From assembly GCF_001039355.2 (NCBI RefSeq), contig NW_019774136.1:312863-371170 (forward strand): a stretch of DNA of 58,308 nucleotides, written 5' to 3'. The translations under genes and the position numbers were made by a program. This document shows, piece by piece, positions 35,713 to 48,480 of this stretch (the stretch's first letter is position 1; every line of letters starts with the position of its first letter). The DNA is from Lingula anatina (lineage: Eukaryota > Brachiopoda > Lingulata > Lingulida > Lingulidae). The notes under the pieces are model-generated. The model did no database searches and was not told where the DNA came from. It saw only the letters and a program-made list of their open reading frames with translations.

Positions 35713-37068
35713 CACTCTCTGAGTGCTTTTCTAGTTAGTCCTTTGCTGTCATGCCTTAAAACAGCCAATACATATCAAAATCGTCAACAGGAGTACTAAA
35801 CCCACGGATTTCGTGTGAGTGTGTGCAGTCCGTGTGTGTAAAAGAGACAAAATACCAGAATTATCAATGTATGGCCCACTCAACGTACATGTGCCTCCTT
35901 CTTGAGATATGGCCCTTGGGAGTTCTGGGCAGTTCTTGAGCAGGAAAGGTGGTTCAGTCCGTCAAGCAGCGCTCTTGCAGTTAGTTCGATGTTGTTGCTC
36001 AGTACAAAGCTGTTGCCGTCAAGTGTTCGGGTCCCAAAGAACCACTGAAACACGTAACATAAACTGAATATAAAGGTTATTAATAATTTCGACTGCTTCG
36101 GATAGGCTTAGTCGTTTTATTTTTAAGATGTGCTTATGAGTTACGGAAGTATCAATGGTAGGTTCATCGCATTTTAGAAATTTCGTTATTATTATTTGAC
36201 AAAAAAAAAAAAAAAAGGATGGTGGAACCTTTTAATAATTTGGTTAGATGCATTTTGCAGCTACATGTATGTTCATAAAGTTATTGTGTTTAAAGGTACT
36301 CTATACGGGATTTACAGTTCCATTTTTTTTCTTCGGAGAAAAAAGCAATTGCCCTTACACACGAATCATTACTCGATCCGTTCCTGCACTCGGAGTCGAT
36401 GTTTTATTCCATTTCAATTAATTATTTATTTCTAAATGACTGGCCAGTCAATAAGAACTCAATTTTTCCTGTACATTTCATAAGGAACGATTGAATGTCT
36501 GGTACTACTTTATTTTAACCATTTTGAAGTTTTTAAAAATTGAATTGGGAAAGACTGATAGTTGTGCAAGAAAATGTACGCAAAGAAAATATTATACAAC
36601 ACGCTCAGTATATCGATAAAAATCTAATTGGTGCTGCCACTGGTGCGGTCGGTATTACTGACAATAGCCACAATAGTTCAGCAATTACAATATTCAGTAA
36701 TTCGGAACTGAAATAGTATTATACTGTATGATTAAAAAAACTAACAAATTGGCCCCACTAGAATGTGGAGTACAGAATTTTTATATTGAAATAAATATTA
36801 GTGCTCTGTTTTACTAGCAGAAGTTCCTCACTGGAAGCTTGCCTTTCTTGAAATGGGATTTCTAAATACATTATTAAGTTATTATTTTAATATTTATCTA
36901 TGTACAAGTGTATATCTTGTTAATCGTTTTTTAACATAGTCTACGTAAACATTATGTAATAACTGCAATAAATAAATAAGTAAATATTCAAGTTGTAAGA
37001 AGTATTAGAATGTCCAAAATCTCATTTTTACAAGTACAGCAATGAGTGAGATATTTTCTTCTCATTTT

Positions 37069-39215
37069 CTACAGTGATGGTTTTCGTGAATTGTTCCGGC
37101 AATTTGTAGATGGCGCTGCCGTATGATGAACACGCGTGAGTTCAACTTTTTCACAGCTGCTGTGACTGGCAAGCTTTTGTTCACGCCTAGGACTTGCGTC
37201 GTGAGGTATCAAAGGTGAGCTCTCTGCAAGTGACCCTGACCTTGAACCTCGTCGTTCGGTACGTGGCTTCAAACCCCGCCTACTAAGACGTCTGTCACCG
37301 CTGTCTGTTTGCAAACTAGACTTGTTACTTAAACCTTTCGGATCTTCGTTGCTAACTGTTGAAGATGGATGTTGTTGATCTGTTTTCCCCTGCAGGTAGT
37401 TTTGTTTTTGAGTGTCCAGAGCCGCCAGAGTAAAACTTGAAAACAGTGACGTCCTGTGTAGACCTGAAAGCAGTTTCTATGACATTACCGATGTATTATA
37501 AGCTTCACAGATATACGTGTGATCGGTTTTAGTGGCAACCTCAGAATCCAATAACTCCCACCCCTCCTGTAATTTACTTTTATTTTTCAAATAAATATTT
37601 TTCTAAAATGCAGGTACCGATGATTCTGGACCAGAGTTGACCAAGTAGTTTTGCAAAAACACTTTACTGATTTTAGAGCAACTTAAATAACATATATTAT
37701 CATTAAAAAATGAAAACCTTTTTGTTTTTGGTTTTCACATGTGGTCCATCCTTCGTTTATGCCCTGAATCCACCCACCCCAGCCCCTCCCAGCTTTTATT
37801 CTCTTTCAGAGGCCTGTTTTAGCTCTTACAAAATTAGATGTTCGCTGTACATTGGCGATATGGCAATTGATGTTCCACTGATGTCAAAATAAATGAACAT
37901 TTTTGTCTAAAAGTTAAGACCAATTTTCAGGCTAAAACACTTTCGTAACACAGATCCCAGTTCTTTCCAACTTACTGCCTTCACTGCGTTCTTTCACGTC
38001 CGCCACAGGAATGGCGCCTTCTTTCTTGCTCCCCTTCTTCGCATGTTTGGTTGCCGCCGCCAAGCCTTTCTTGGTAGTCTTCTTCGCTCCACGAATCACC
38101 CTGCAGCAGATGGAACAGAAGTCTAGAGGAGGAACTTCGTCCATCGCCCCCAGCTCTATTGCAGACACATAACGCTTCATCAACCGTCGCCTAAGATTAA
38201 ACACATTATATTATATTATATTATATTATATTATATTATATTATATTATATTAATAGTGTACAATATAAATCATGTAATTCATTCTATCATTTCATCGTA
38301 TATTAAAATGTAGGGGAGGGAGCCAGCAAACGGACGTGACCAGTAAGAGCTCAATATAAACTTTCAGTATTTTAAAAATATAGGAAAATATATCCTATTG
38401 TTATATTGTAATGAAAATAAGTCATAAGTACTAATATCATTTGGTTCATTTAGTGAAATGAATTTTACAGTTAATGACTGATGAAACCTTTATGTCAAAG
38501 AGTCAAACAGTGCAAGTAAAAGGACCAAACAGCACAACTAATGGAAAGTTACGGCTAGCAACAAGAGAGATTAGTTATCATACTTTAATGAGGAAGTAAT
38601 GGAAAATCTGTATTAATAGAAGTCGTGAACTTAAGGCGACTCAGACACCATTACCAATTACGCAATTACAATACTTTGATTGATGGATTATATTGCAAAG
38701 TTATCGAAAAATGAAATAATAATAGATATTACGTAAGAGCGCTAGCCATCACACCATTACCAAATAAGGTAATTTTATTAAATTGACGGTTAGCTTAGAA
38801 TAAAAAATTGTGGAAACCAAAGAATCCTTGTAATGACTCACGGTATTGGAAGGTGGCACGATAAGTAAAAGAAGGAGACTTTTGTGATTGTAGAATGAGA
38901 GTAGACTCTATACGAATTAATCTTCTTGGCGCCATAAGAGTATGTTCTTCTTAGTGTTAATAATTTGGTTTAAGTTACAATACCATAGTTATGATATGGA
39001 AAATGAACCCATATCCTATAATGCTTCTTTTTTCTATCTATACATATACATCGCAATTCAATTGTGATTTTTTTTAGAATATTTACCAACCTTTCTCGGA
39101 GTGTCGCACAGCACAAACATAGGAGGAAACTAAAAATAATCACTGCCAGTAAAACCAATACAGCTAACCCACAGATGACGATAGGATCAACTTCTCCGTC
39201 GTTAGTATCTGTCAT
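37069..39215 (-). CDS. Unrecognised small single-pass membrane protein (copy A)
   Basis: Predicted exons on the minus strand: 39091-39215, 37976-38190, 37069-37463; 244 aa; phases 2 then 1 fit, with borders AG/GTTGGT, CTTAG, GCA/GTAAGT and CTTTCAG. A short extracellular N-terminus (MTDTNDGEVD) is followed by a transmembrane helix at about 11-36 ending in CLCC (possible palmitoylation). The cytosolic tail has ERRRLMKRYVSAIELGAMDE, CSICC (Cys cluster), a Lys/Ala-rich stretch and a Ser/Arg/Pro-rich C-terminus. No known family recognised. In the first part of exon 2 (about residues 42-78) copies A and B differ only synonymously, which supports this frame. A 5'UTR exon and promoter are likely at 39416-39505. 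No transcript evidence, so the model is tentative. Confidence 0.55.
38206..38253. repeat. (ATATT)n pentanucleotide repeat
   Basis: Nine or so ATTAT units at the 3' end of intron 1 of copy A, just before the acceptor of exon 2. The same repeat is at 43081-43126 in copy B. Confidence 0.9.
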
Positions 39216-39415
39216 TGCTCTAGGTAAAAAGTGAGAGAAACAGCAAGTAGGAAAAAGAAAGAGAGAGGGAATTTCCAATTATTTTCACCATCATGAATAG
39301 ATTGAAATAAATGAAATACATCTAAACAGAGAAATAAATGCTTGAGTTTACAACGAAAATAATTGCTGTTCACTAAAAGAGCTGCAAGCACAACAACTGC
39401 GTTTGAGTGGCTTAC

Positions 39416-39505
39416 CTGATGCATTAGAGAGCATAGAATACTTTTTTATTTACAGTAATCTGCAGTTTGTTTTGTTTGTTTCTATGGAAGTGCAGTGTGA
39501 CGTCA
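39416..39505 (-). promoter_or_regulatory. Likely promoter and 5'UTR exon of copy A, with CRE
   Basis: On the minus strand a donor (CAG/GTAAGCC, exon end 39416) precedes an acceptor (TTACCTAG) four bases before the copy A ATG, so a 5'UTR intron is likely. Just upstream lies a perfect palindromic cAMP-response element TGACGTCA (39498-39505) and a second half-site region GTCGTCACG (39518-39526). Unit B lacks this stretch. Confidence 0.4.
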
Positions 39506-41034
39506 CAGTCTGCATATGTCGTCACGCGCAGGAGGATGCATAGCGTCATGATGCCTGTAACGTAGACAGGTGACACTCAGTTACAAGACTCCTTTCTTGG
39601 CGTACCGTGCTATTCATACATTTTTTTATTTGATTTATTTCACACTTAAAGTGTGAATTATAGTCTATAAAATATTTTTTAAAAATATTATAGATACACG
39701 GATGGCTCAAAAAGGTGAAAACACTTATTTGCACATTACGGTCAATATAGGTATGAACTGGTGACTATAGCAACAATAAGAGATTGAGACTAGTAATAGT
39801 AGTAAAAAAATTAATAAAACATAAAAAGCCTTGCCTCTTAACTTTTGAGGACATAAAAGTAAAATTGAAAAATTATAATACAAAATCATGTCAGGGAAAT
39901 CGGGGATATGTAGGGCCTAAAAGCAGATTTTCAAAATGCAAAAATCGCCACACTCCGGCATTTTGAAGCGTCAGGGGGCGTCAGGGGGCAAGCCGTGGAG
40001 AAGACAGGCTTGAGTCAAGGCTATATACATGCATGTAGTTTGGGCGTGGGGGCCCAAGGACAGAAAATTCAAGATTATGTCTCATATTTTAAATGAAATG
40101 TTTACATGAAAAATCACAAGCTTAAAAATGTTGGAAACTTGGCATTATAAAGTGGTAGGTCTATAGGCCTACGAGTGTCGTAAACGTAAGCATTTGGCAG
40201 AAAATTATCGTGACCATAGCCATTTGAACAAAGCAAATGTTTACCTTTCAGAACACAGTTTTTAGCATAAATATTAATGTTGTATTCCCATAATTTAAAG
40301 TGTTTGTTGTATTGACATGTGCATGTTTCGTCGGAGACAAAACATCTCGTACGCAAACCGACAACAATTTACTTATTTACTCCGGTTCATAAGTTTTTAT
40401 TTATTTTATTTTTTATTTTATTTTTATCTATTTATTTATTTTTATTTTGTATCATGTTCCAAATATGTTGTAGCAAGGAGTTATAACAGTCTGTTATATC
40501 TGCGTGGTTGTAGTGATTCAGTCATGGTATATTATAGCTGACGTAAGGACGTCTTTTAAAATAAACTTTATAAACTGTAACTCAGGGGACTTCGAGTCAA
40601 GACTTAAACATAGGTAACTTATGTTCCCCCAAAAAAAGTCCGGAAAAAAGGTTATTCTGGTCCACGCACTTGTCGACTGAAACACATATAATGTTTTTAT
40701 GTGTAGTTTGACATTTCTTACATAATTTTTGCACCACGAATAAAAAAAAATATCATTTAAGTTATGGGTGTTTTGAAGTGTTGAATGCCACAGCAAGGAG
40801 AATGCTGCATTGATTGCTATAACATCCTGTGGCGAATCTATAGACCACAAAATGTGACCCTTACAATATTAATTGAACAATGCAGTCTTCACGTAAAAAG
40901 GAGCTGCTTACTTTTCCGGTCACCACCTCTCTACCCTAAAGCGTGGTGTTTTTAATGGGTAGGCCCCTATAATATTAATTTATTGAAGTGTGAAGCATGG
41001 CTAGTAAATGCATTTTGGGCATAAGAACGGATCC

Positions 41035-41145
41035 ACTTTTTAATTCAGCTTAAATCAAGAAGCACTCCAAAGCTACTGTATCACGGCAACGTCAGCTACA
41101 TTCACATTCATTTACTCGTACCAAAAAATATAATATCCTCCCAGT
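41035..41145. repeat. Spacer between duplication units, inverted repeat of 34835-34915
   Basis: GCTTAAATCAAGAAGCACTCC ... TGTATCACGGCAACGTCAGCT is the reverse complement of sequence at 34835-34915 (GCTGACGTTACCGTGATACA ... GAGTGCTTCTTGAT), so related sequence flanks unit A in inverted orientation. Confidence 0.75.
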
Positions 41146-44100
41146 GCTACATGTATGTTCTTAAAGTCATTGTGTTTAAAGGTACGGTCTACTCTATACG
41201 GGATTTACAGTACCAATTTTTTTCCTTCGGAAAAGAAAAGGCACTTTTCCTTACACAGGAATCATTGCTCAACCTGTTCCTGCACTCGGTGTCTATGCTT
41301 AATTCCATTTTGAATTAATCATTTAGTTCTAAATGGCTGGCCAGTCAATTAGAACTAACAGTTTTTTTGGCACTTTATTTTGAACGATTTGAAGTTTTTA
41401 GGATAAGAACTGGGACTGATAGTTGTGCAAGAAATGTACACATAGAAAATATTATAAAACACGCTCAGTATATCGATATAAATCTAACCGGTGCTGCCAC
41501 TATTGCGGTCGGTATTACTGACTATAGCCGCAATAGTCCAGCAATTACAATAGTCAGTAATTCGGAACTGAAATAGGCCCCACTAAAATGTGGAGTACAG
41601 AATTTTAATATTTAAATTAATATCAGTAGGCCTTCTCTGTTTTACTTGCCGAAGTAACGATACTTCCCCACTGGAAAATTGCCTTTCTTGTAAAGGGATT
41701 TCTAAATAGGCCTACATTTAGTTATTGTTTTAATATTTATCTATGTACAAGTGTATGTCTTGTTAACCGTTTTTTAGCATAGCCTACGTATTTATTATGT
41801 TATAACTGCAATAAATAAATAAATAAATAAATAAATAAATCAAGTTGTAAGAAATATTAAAAGGTCCAAATTCTCATTTTTTACAATGCAGATACTATTA
41901 CAGCGATGAATGAGCGATTTTCTTCTCATTTTCTACAGTGTCTTTAAGTCGATCGCTCATCAAAAGAAGGTTTTCGTGAATTGTTCCGGCAATTTGTAGA
42001 TGGCGCTGCCGTATGATGAACACGCGTGAGTTTAACTTTTTCACAGCTGCTGTGACTGGCAAGCTTTTGTTCACGCCTAGGACTTGCGTCGTGAGGTATC
42101 AAAGGTGACCTCTCTGCAAGTGACCCTGACCTTGAACCTCGTCGTTCGGTACGTGACTTTAAACCCCGCCTACTGAGATATCTGTCACCGCAGTCAGATT
42201 GCAAACTAGACTTGTTACTTAAACTTTTCGGATCTTTGCTGCTAACTGTTGAAGATGTATGTTGTTGATCTGTTTTCCCCTGCAGGTTGTTTTGTTTTTG
42301 AGTGTCCAGAGCCGCCAAAGTAAAACTTGAAAACAGTGACGTCATGTGTAGACCTGAAAGCAGTTTCTATGACATTACCGATGTATTATAATCTTCACAG
42401 ACATTTAAGCGTGATCGGTTTTAGTGGCAACCCCAGAATCCAATAACTCCCACCCCACCCGTAATTTACTTTTATTTTTCAAAAAGGCAATCTTTTTTTA
42501 TTTTGCTTTATGTCCTGAATCCACCTTCCCACCCCCTCGCCTGGTTTTACTCTCTTTCAGAGGCCCTTCTAGCGCTTAAAAAATTAGATGTTCACCTTAC
42601 ATTGGCGATATGGCAATTGATGTTCCACTGATGTCAAAATAAATTAGCATTTCAGTCTAAAAGTTAGGACCAATTGCCAGGCTAAACTCTTTTGTAAAAC
42701 AGAAACCAGGGCCAGGCGACCGAGCGCAAACTTCTCGATTCCATTACTCGCCCATACTCGCCCCATATAATACATTGTAGCCTCTATATGATATCACTAT
42801 TCGCAATACGCGGTGCTTTCGAGTTACGGGGCCCAGTTCTTTCCTACTTACTGCCTTCACTGCGTTCTTTCAAGTCCGGCACAGGGATGGCGCCTACTTT
42901 CTTGCGCCACTTCTTCGCATGTTTGGTTGCCGCCGCCAAGCCTGTCTTGGTAGTCTTCTTCGCTCCACGAATCACCCTGCAGCAGATGGAACAGAAGTCT
43001 AGAGGAGGAACTTCATCCATCGCCCCCAGCTCTATTGCTGACACATAACGCTTCATCAACCGTCGCCTAAGATTAAACACATTATATTATATTATATTAT
43101 ATTATATTATATTATATTATATTAATAAAATACAATATAAATCATGTAATTCATTCTATCATTTCATCGTACATTACGTGCACTAGTATGCGTAGTGTCA
43201 TGATGCGTGTAACGTAGACCGGTGACAGTCTGTAACAAGGCTCTTTTCTTGGCTTATATATACATTTCTTTTATTTTGATTTAATATGATTTATCTTATG
43301 CTTGAAATGTGAATTATAAAATATATTATAACATATATTTAAATACACGGATGGCTCAAGAAAGTGAAAACCCTTATTTTCATAGTACAGTACATATAGT
43401 TATGATTTGGTGACTATAGCAACAATAAGAGATAAAGACTAGTAACAACAGTAAAAAAAATTAATAGGACATAAAAGGCCCTGCCTCTTAACTTTTGACG
43501 ACATAAAAGTGTTATTTAAAAATTGTAATACAAAATCATGTCAGGGAAATCGTGGATATCTAAAAGCATATCCAGGTACTTCAAATTGCGAAAATCACCA
43601 CACTTCCAGTATTTTGTCCGCCAAAACACAAGACTTACCGAGGTTCGAAGCGTCAGGGGGCAAGCTGTAGAGCAGACGGACTCGAGTCAGGGCTATTTAG
43701 TTTGGGCGTGGGGCCCACTCTTCGCGGTCTGCAAGTACAGTAATTTCAAGTGGCATATTTTAAGTGAAATGTTTACATGAAAACGCAAGCTTAAAAATGT
43801 TAGAAACGTGGCATTATAAAGTGGTAGGTCTATAGGCCTACGAGTGTCGTAAACGTAAGCAATTTGCAGAAAATGATCGTGACCATGACCATTTTAACAA
43901 AGCAAATGTGTAACTTTCAGAACACAGTTTTTAGCATAAATATTAATGTTGTATTCCCATAATTTAAAGTGTTTGTTGTATTGACATGTGCCTGTTTCGT
44001 CGGAGACAAAACATCTCGTACGCAAACCGACAACAATTTTCTTATGCTCGGGATCAAAAGTTTTTATTATTTATTTATTTATTTATTTTGTATCATGTTC

Positions 44101-44360
44101 CAAATATGCTGTAGTGATTCAGTTATTGTAAATTATAGGTGAGGTAAGGACGTCTTTTAAAATAAACTTTATAAACTGTAACTCAGGGGACTTCGCGTCA
44201 AGACTAAAACATAGGTAATTTATGTTCCCCAAAAAAATGTCCGGAAAAAAGGTTGTTCTGGTCCAAGCACTTGTCGACTGAAACACATATAGTGTTTTCA
44301 TGTGTAGTTTGACATTTCTTACATAATTTTTGCATCGCGAATAAAAAAATTTAATTTAAG
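41146..44360. repeat. Segmental duplication, unit B
   Basis: Direct copy of unit A with a deletion corresponding to 38290-39530 and scattered substitutions and small indels. Confidence 0.85.
41944..43066 (-). pseudogene. Copy B of the small membrane-protein gene, 5' truncated
   Basis: Exon 2 (42852-43066) and exon 3 (41944-42353) are both open and keep their splice signals, but the transmembrane exon, 5'UTR exon and promoter present in copy A are deleted. Exon 3 shows about a dozen amino-acid changes against three silent ones relative to copy A, and its end differs: a 26-base difference replaces KPSL-stop by KPSFDERST-stop. Without the anchor exon it is probably a pseudogene, or it may use a new first exon not recognised here. 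Confidence 0.55.
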
Positions 44361-47300
44361 GTTTCTTTTGTTGTCATCATGCTGTTTTTTTTTCTTTCTT
44401 TAATATTCAGTGACAAAAAAATCTAAAATGACACAAAACCGTTCTGCACATGCGCATTGAGGTAGATTGAAAGAAGTAACTTCCGGTATGACGATGTCGT
44501 CCTAAGTAGGCGCTATGTTTGCACTGAACTATGATTTTCCAATTCATAATTCAGTGGTTTTCGTCATGTTTTTGATAATCTTATTACTACAGTATTGGGG
44601 GGAATGTTGGAAGTGAGCTTTTGATCGTGACTGAACTGTTTTGCTCTGTGTGAAAAACGTGGCAGATCTAAGACTCGTAGTATAAATCTTTTCACTCTAC
44701 AATGTTCTTTCAATTCAGAGTTCAGTCATTTTCATTAAAAAGAAATTGTGTTTGATAATTAATACTACAACTTTCTCTGCGGGGAAATGTTAGAAATGCA
44801 TGTGCAGCTACGTACTGTAAGTCAACAGACTGCTACCCCCGCGTGAATAATCCGTCAGAACGGTTTAATCACGACGACGGTTTCTTCACGTGACACCGGA
44901 CAGTCCAAAGTGAAGTTGTATGATATTAGTTGTGTGCGCTGTTGCGTGGCACGCATTCGCACTGGATGACCTGATGTGACCTGACAAGAAATAAAAACAC
45001 GGTGCATTCTGTTGTCTTATGACGCGAAAGTGGTTTTTAAATATCATTCAAGTGTGACTGATAAGTATGAACGAATTACTGTAAATGAGAGCATGAACAG
45101 CAGTGAAGCGTTTGAAAATGCAGGCAAGCATGTTAGCAAAAGACAAATGCAATTATCCTAACGTGTGACGCTTGACCGGAAAATGCCTTAGGCCCTTAGT
45201 CCCGATTTTCTTTACTTTAGTTCAGATTTAAATGTGGACAAAATATAACCAAGCGTGACGTGAGTATAATATTCATTGATAGCTACAGAGAAGAGTTTGG
45301 GATTTGATGAAAACAATACAGTGCCATTAGGTTACTGACAGTATTAGGGTAAGTATTTCTCTATACTTGTGGACAACGGAGTAATGACATTTTTTCTTTG
45401 ATAAAAAGTATTTAAGTAGAGAGAAAAAAAAGAAAAGAAAAATATTAGCCAAAGGCACATGTGAATACCTAGCAAAAAAAAAAAAAAAAAAAAAAAAATC
45501 CATATGCGGCCTTGGTAAAGATTTGATTAGAATAGTACCTGGAGAAACTTTCTCTTTTTAAAATAATTTTCTCAAGGCATCATCTGAAATACATGACATT
45601 TTTTTCGTCGATAAAAATTTTCTCAGTAGAGAAAGAATGAAAAATATAAGCCAAAGACACATGTGAATACCTAGTAAGAAATCAATATGCGGCCGTGGTA
45701 AAGAGTAGATGAGAATGGTACCGGCAGAAACTTTCTCTTTTTTAGATAATTTTTGTACGGTACATCCCTCAAGGCATCATCTGAAATACACGCGATCGCA
45801 ATAGATGTATTCATAATTGCTGTCTGTTTTGATACATGTACCAGCCCCTCGGTATGTTTAATTTTATTACACATTTTAGTCTAAAAACTCTGAGTCTAAA
45901 AATTGATTAAGTTCCAGGGCAAAATACCTGAGTTTGAGGACTTATTCATTGTTATTGGCAGTCCAGCATTGAAGGACGCTCGAACAGCTAGCGTCATTAG
46001 TGCTTATATTCTATTTGCACAGCATCCATTCACCACACTGGTCTGTTGTCTACTTGAAAAGACGCAATGTTCCGTGAAAACACATATCGATTTGAATAAG
46101 CATCATGGCGTTGGGATGGACCGACAACCTTAGTACCCCCGTCACACTAGAGGAGGAATGAGCAAGAATGCCGCCGGAAAGACAATTCTTTGTACGTTCC
46201 TGGATATTCGAAGAGCATTCTAAAAATTCCGAGTGCATTCCAAATATTTTTACCCATTCTTGTGGCCGGCCCGAATATTTTGCTCATTTTAAAAACTTTC
46301 GAAGTGCATTCCAATTGGAAAATTATCGAATGGCATTTGAATAGTATTCTAAACTGCACTATGACTGCATTCTAAATATTCTCACGGCATTCCGAAGCAT
46401 TCTAAACATTCTGATCACATTCGAGGGAGAACCGAAATGGCAAGACACTTCAAATCCTGCTAGAATAAGCCAGAATGCAACTCGAATGCATCTCGATCCT
46501 ATTTCAGCCAGCAATCGAACTATACTCATACAGCATTCGAAGTGTATTCTAAATATTCTAACTGCATTCTGAAAGCATTATTCCAGGCGGATTCAAGCGC
46601 ATTCTGAGTATGCCAACGACATTCTTACAAAAGTTTAGGTCAATTTGAAATTTCTTCCCAAATGTAGTACGAATTTTTAAATTTAGTCATTCCGGCTGGT
46701 TCTGCTTCATTCCTGCTGATTCCGAAGTGTGACGGGGGCTTTAACTCATTTCCTTTCTTCATTATGATGAGACCCAATAGAGGATTCCCATCGCAGGAAA
46801 CTGATTCTTGTTTGCTGGAATCATAACGGATAAAACATTCATATTTCAATTCACTTTTTATGGTTTCATATTTTACGGATATAACATTTAAAAATTCTGA
46901 AGGACCGATCGGGAACTAAATTCCTTGACTGATGCGTCCTTTCTAACTATTGGTCGCATATAGAAACGGCGTTTGGAAGGGTTATGTGAATAATATTCAA
47001 AATTTTAAAGAAAATATCTTTCGTGTGACGGGTCGGCATAATGTCGATTTTGCCTTGGGGCACTTTTGTCGCCTTGTGAATATATTATTGCAAGCCTACC
47101 AGGAATTCAGAATTATTTCTACCAATTAAAGAAATATTCCTCTGTTATATAGGCCGCCATCTCCACCACTTACACGAAAATCGATATTTATTATAAAAGA
47201 AAACACAATACGTGTTCAACGCTCCACTGGTACTCTCCTACATTCCGCGTTCATCAGCTGGTGTCACGTTTCGGCAGGACCCTCAGGACCCCGTGATTAA

Positions 47301-48480
47301 TGTAATTGGTCATTCATAGCGCCAGGGTTAAAAGACCGTTTTTTTTTTTTTTCAAAAGCCAGACAGCGCCCGATAAGGACAAATAATTTTTTAAGCTTCA
47401 CCTGAACTCCATGTCGCATAAAACTCAGCGCCTCGCACTAGATGAAAATAACAAAAGAAATTCACAGTTGTTGAACTTGTAGCCTTGAATGCGTGGTGGG
47501 AAAGGTGGGGAATGGAGTCTCTCTGGTACGTTTTTGGCTAGGTACCATTCCCAGATCCTGTCGTCGGCATATTTGGAAAAAAGGCTGACGAAAAAACTAG
47601 AGGGTGCTATTGAGGGGTGCAGAACGATTTGAATGCATGAGCACATGAAAAAAAAAAAAAAAACAATTACATCGACGTTGATACCAAAAGTGAACGAAAT
47701 AAAAAATCTCCATGCAACAATTTTAAGATACTCACACGAAAATCCATAGGATTATTATAAAAAAAAAACTTACCCGAGGGAACCAGGGAAAACAAAGACC
47801 CACAGGCCCTTAAGCAAAGTGTGAATTCCCTTATAGGCCTACAGTACGGTTTGAATATCAAACACGACCGCCTTGAAAAAGCCGAACGAAAAATTACAAG
47901 AAGAAAAGGCCCAGGCAAAGTTGTTGTCACGCTCTCTAGTCTAGAACAGAAAAATTAAATGTTGAAAAAACAAACAGAAACTAAAAAATAGTAATGATTA
48001 TCATAGAGTGTATATTGAGGAAGAAATTAGAGAGGGGAAACAGAAAATGAATTCCAAATGGTTTTTAAAGCAAAAACAGAAAGGAATTACTTTTGCTTGG
48101 GTGTAAGCAAGGAGTTATAACAGAGTATGCAAGGAGTTATAACAGAGTCATAACCTGCAACATTGACCCTGAAAACTTTCCACCCAGCTTGCAACATATA
48201 TATATATATATACATGGTCACCAAAACATGGGAAGTATAATAATTTGTGGTGACTTCAATGTGCGCTGCTGACCAGATCAAGATAATAGGGGCCCTCTGA
48301 TGACAAGGGCCTCTTAAATAGCGGGCCTAAGCAAAATAAAAGAAAGAACCGGCACAATAATTTTGTAACAGGCTGTCGAACCCCACAGGTGGCAGCGTAA
48401 TAACCTAACATTAAGTGCACGCATTGAGAAAGGTAACTAAAGCAGACACAGTGGCTCTCCATTTAAACACATTTGATTTA
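44361..48480. other. Gene-poor region before the GH32 pair
   Basis: No gene recognised in about 4 kb. Contents: A-run 45474-45499; an imperfect duplication of a sequence with CACATGTGAATACCTAG and TATGCGGCC (45430-45560 and 45640-45800, again near 53890 and 54880); an inverted-repeat element (46135-46740); T- and A-runs; a 20-base direct repeat GCAAGGAGTTATAACAGAGT (48106 and 48128). A 76-codon plus frame at 45903-46133 is preceded by TTCCAG but has no recognisable similarity. Confidence 0.5.
46135..46740. repeat. Inverted-repeat element with recurring CATTC motifs
   Basis: Ends ACCCCCGTCACACT (46135) and AGTGTGACGGGGGCT (46740) are inverted. The interior is built from loosely repeated GCATTCTAAATATTCT / GCATTCCAAAT / GCATTCGAAG modules about every 20-35 bases on both strands. 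No coding frame survives. MITE-like. Confidence 0.75.

Larger units (their letters stand above)
34262..36259. other. Gene-poor region upstream of the GNAT gene
   Basis: Contains half of a fold-back repeat (34355-34433) ending at a single N (34434), (TTTA)n and (ATT)n tracts, an inverted copy of a 70-base sequence also at 41035-41100, and a dispersed CCTCCGCCAAGG-type repeat. A 62-codon minus-strand frame at 34592-34780 has no similarity. The GNAT promoter must lie near 34262-34350, but no motif stands out. Confidence 0.5.
36260..40760. repeat. Segmental duplication, unit A
   Basis: From GCTACATGTATGTTC (36260) to the AATAAAAAAA near 40745, matching 41146-44360 in the same orientation. Unit A contains about 1.2 kb (38290-39530) missing from unit B. 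The pair carries the two copies of the small membrane-protein gene. Confidence 0.85.

Noticed and set aside
36540-36716. Plus-strand frame shared by both duplication units (ENIIQHAQYID ... NSELK)
   Set aside because: Between units A and B essentially all differences change amino acids and one is a frameshift, so it is not under coding constraint; the same holds for 41367-41576.
42788-43048. Plus-strand 86-codon frame
   Set aside because: Antisense shadow of exon 2 of membrane-protein copy B.
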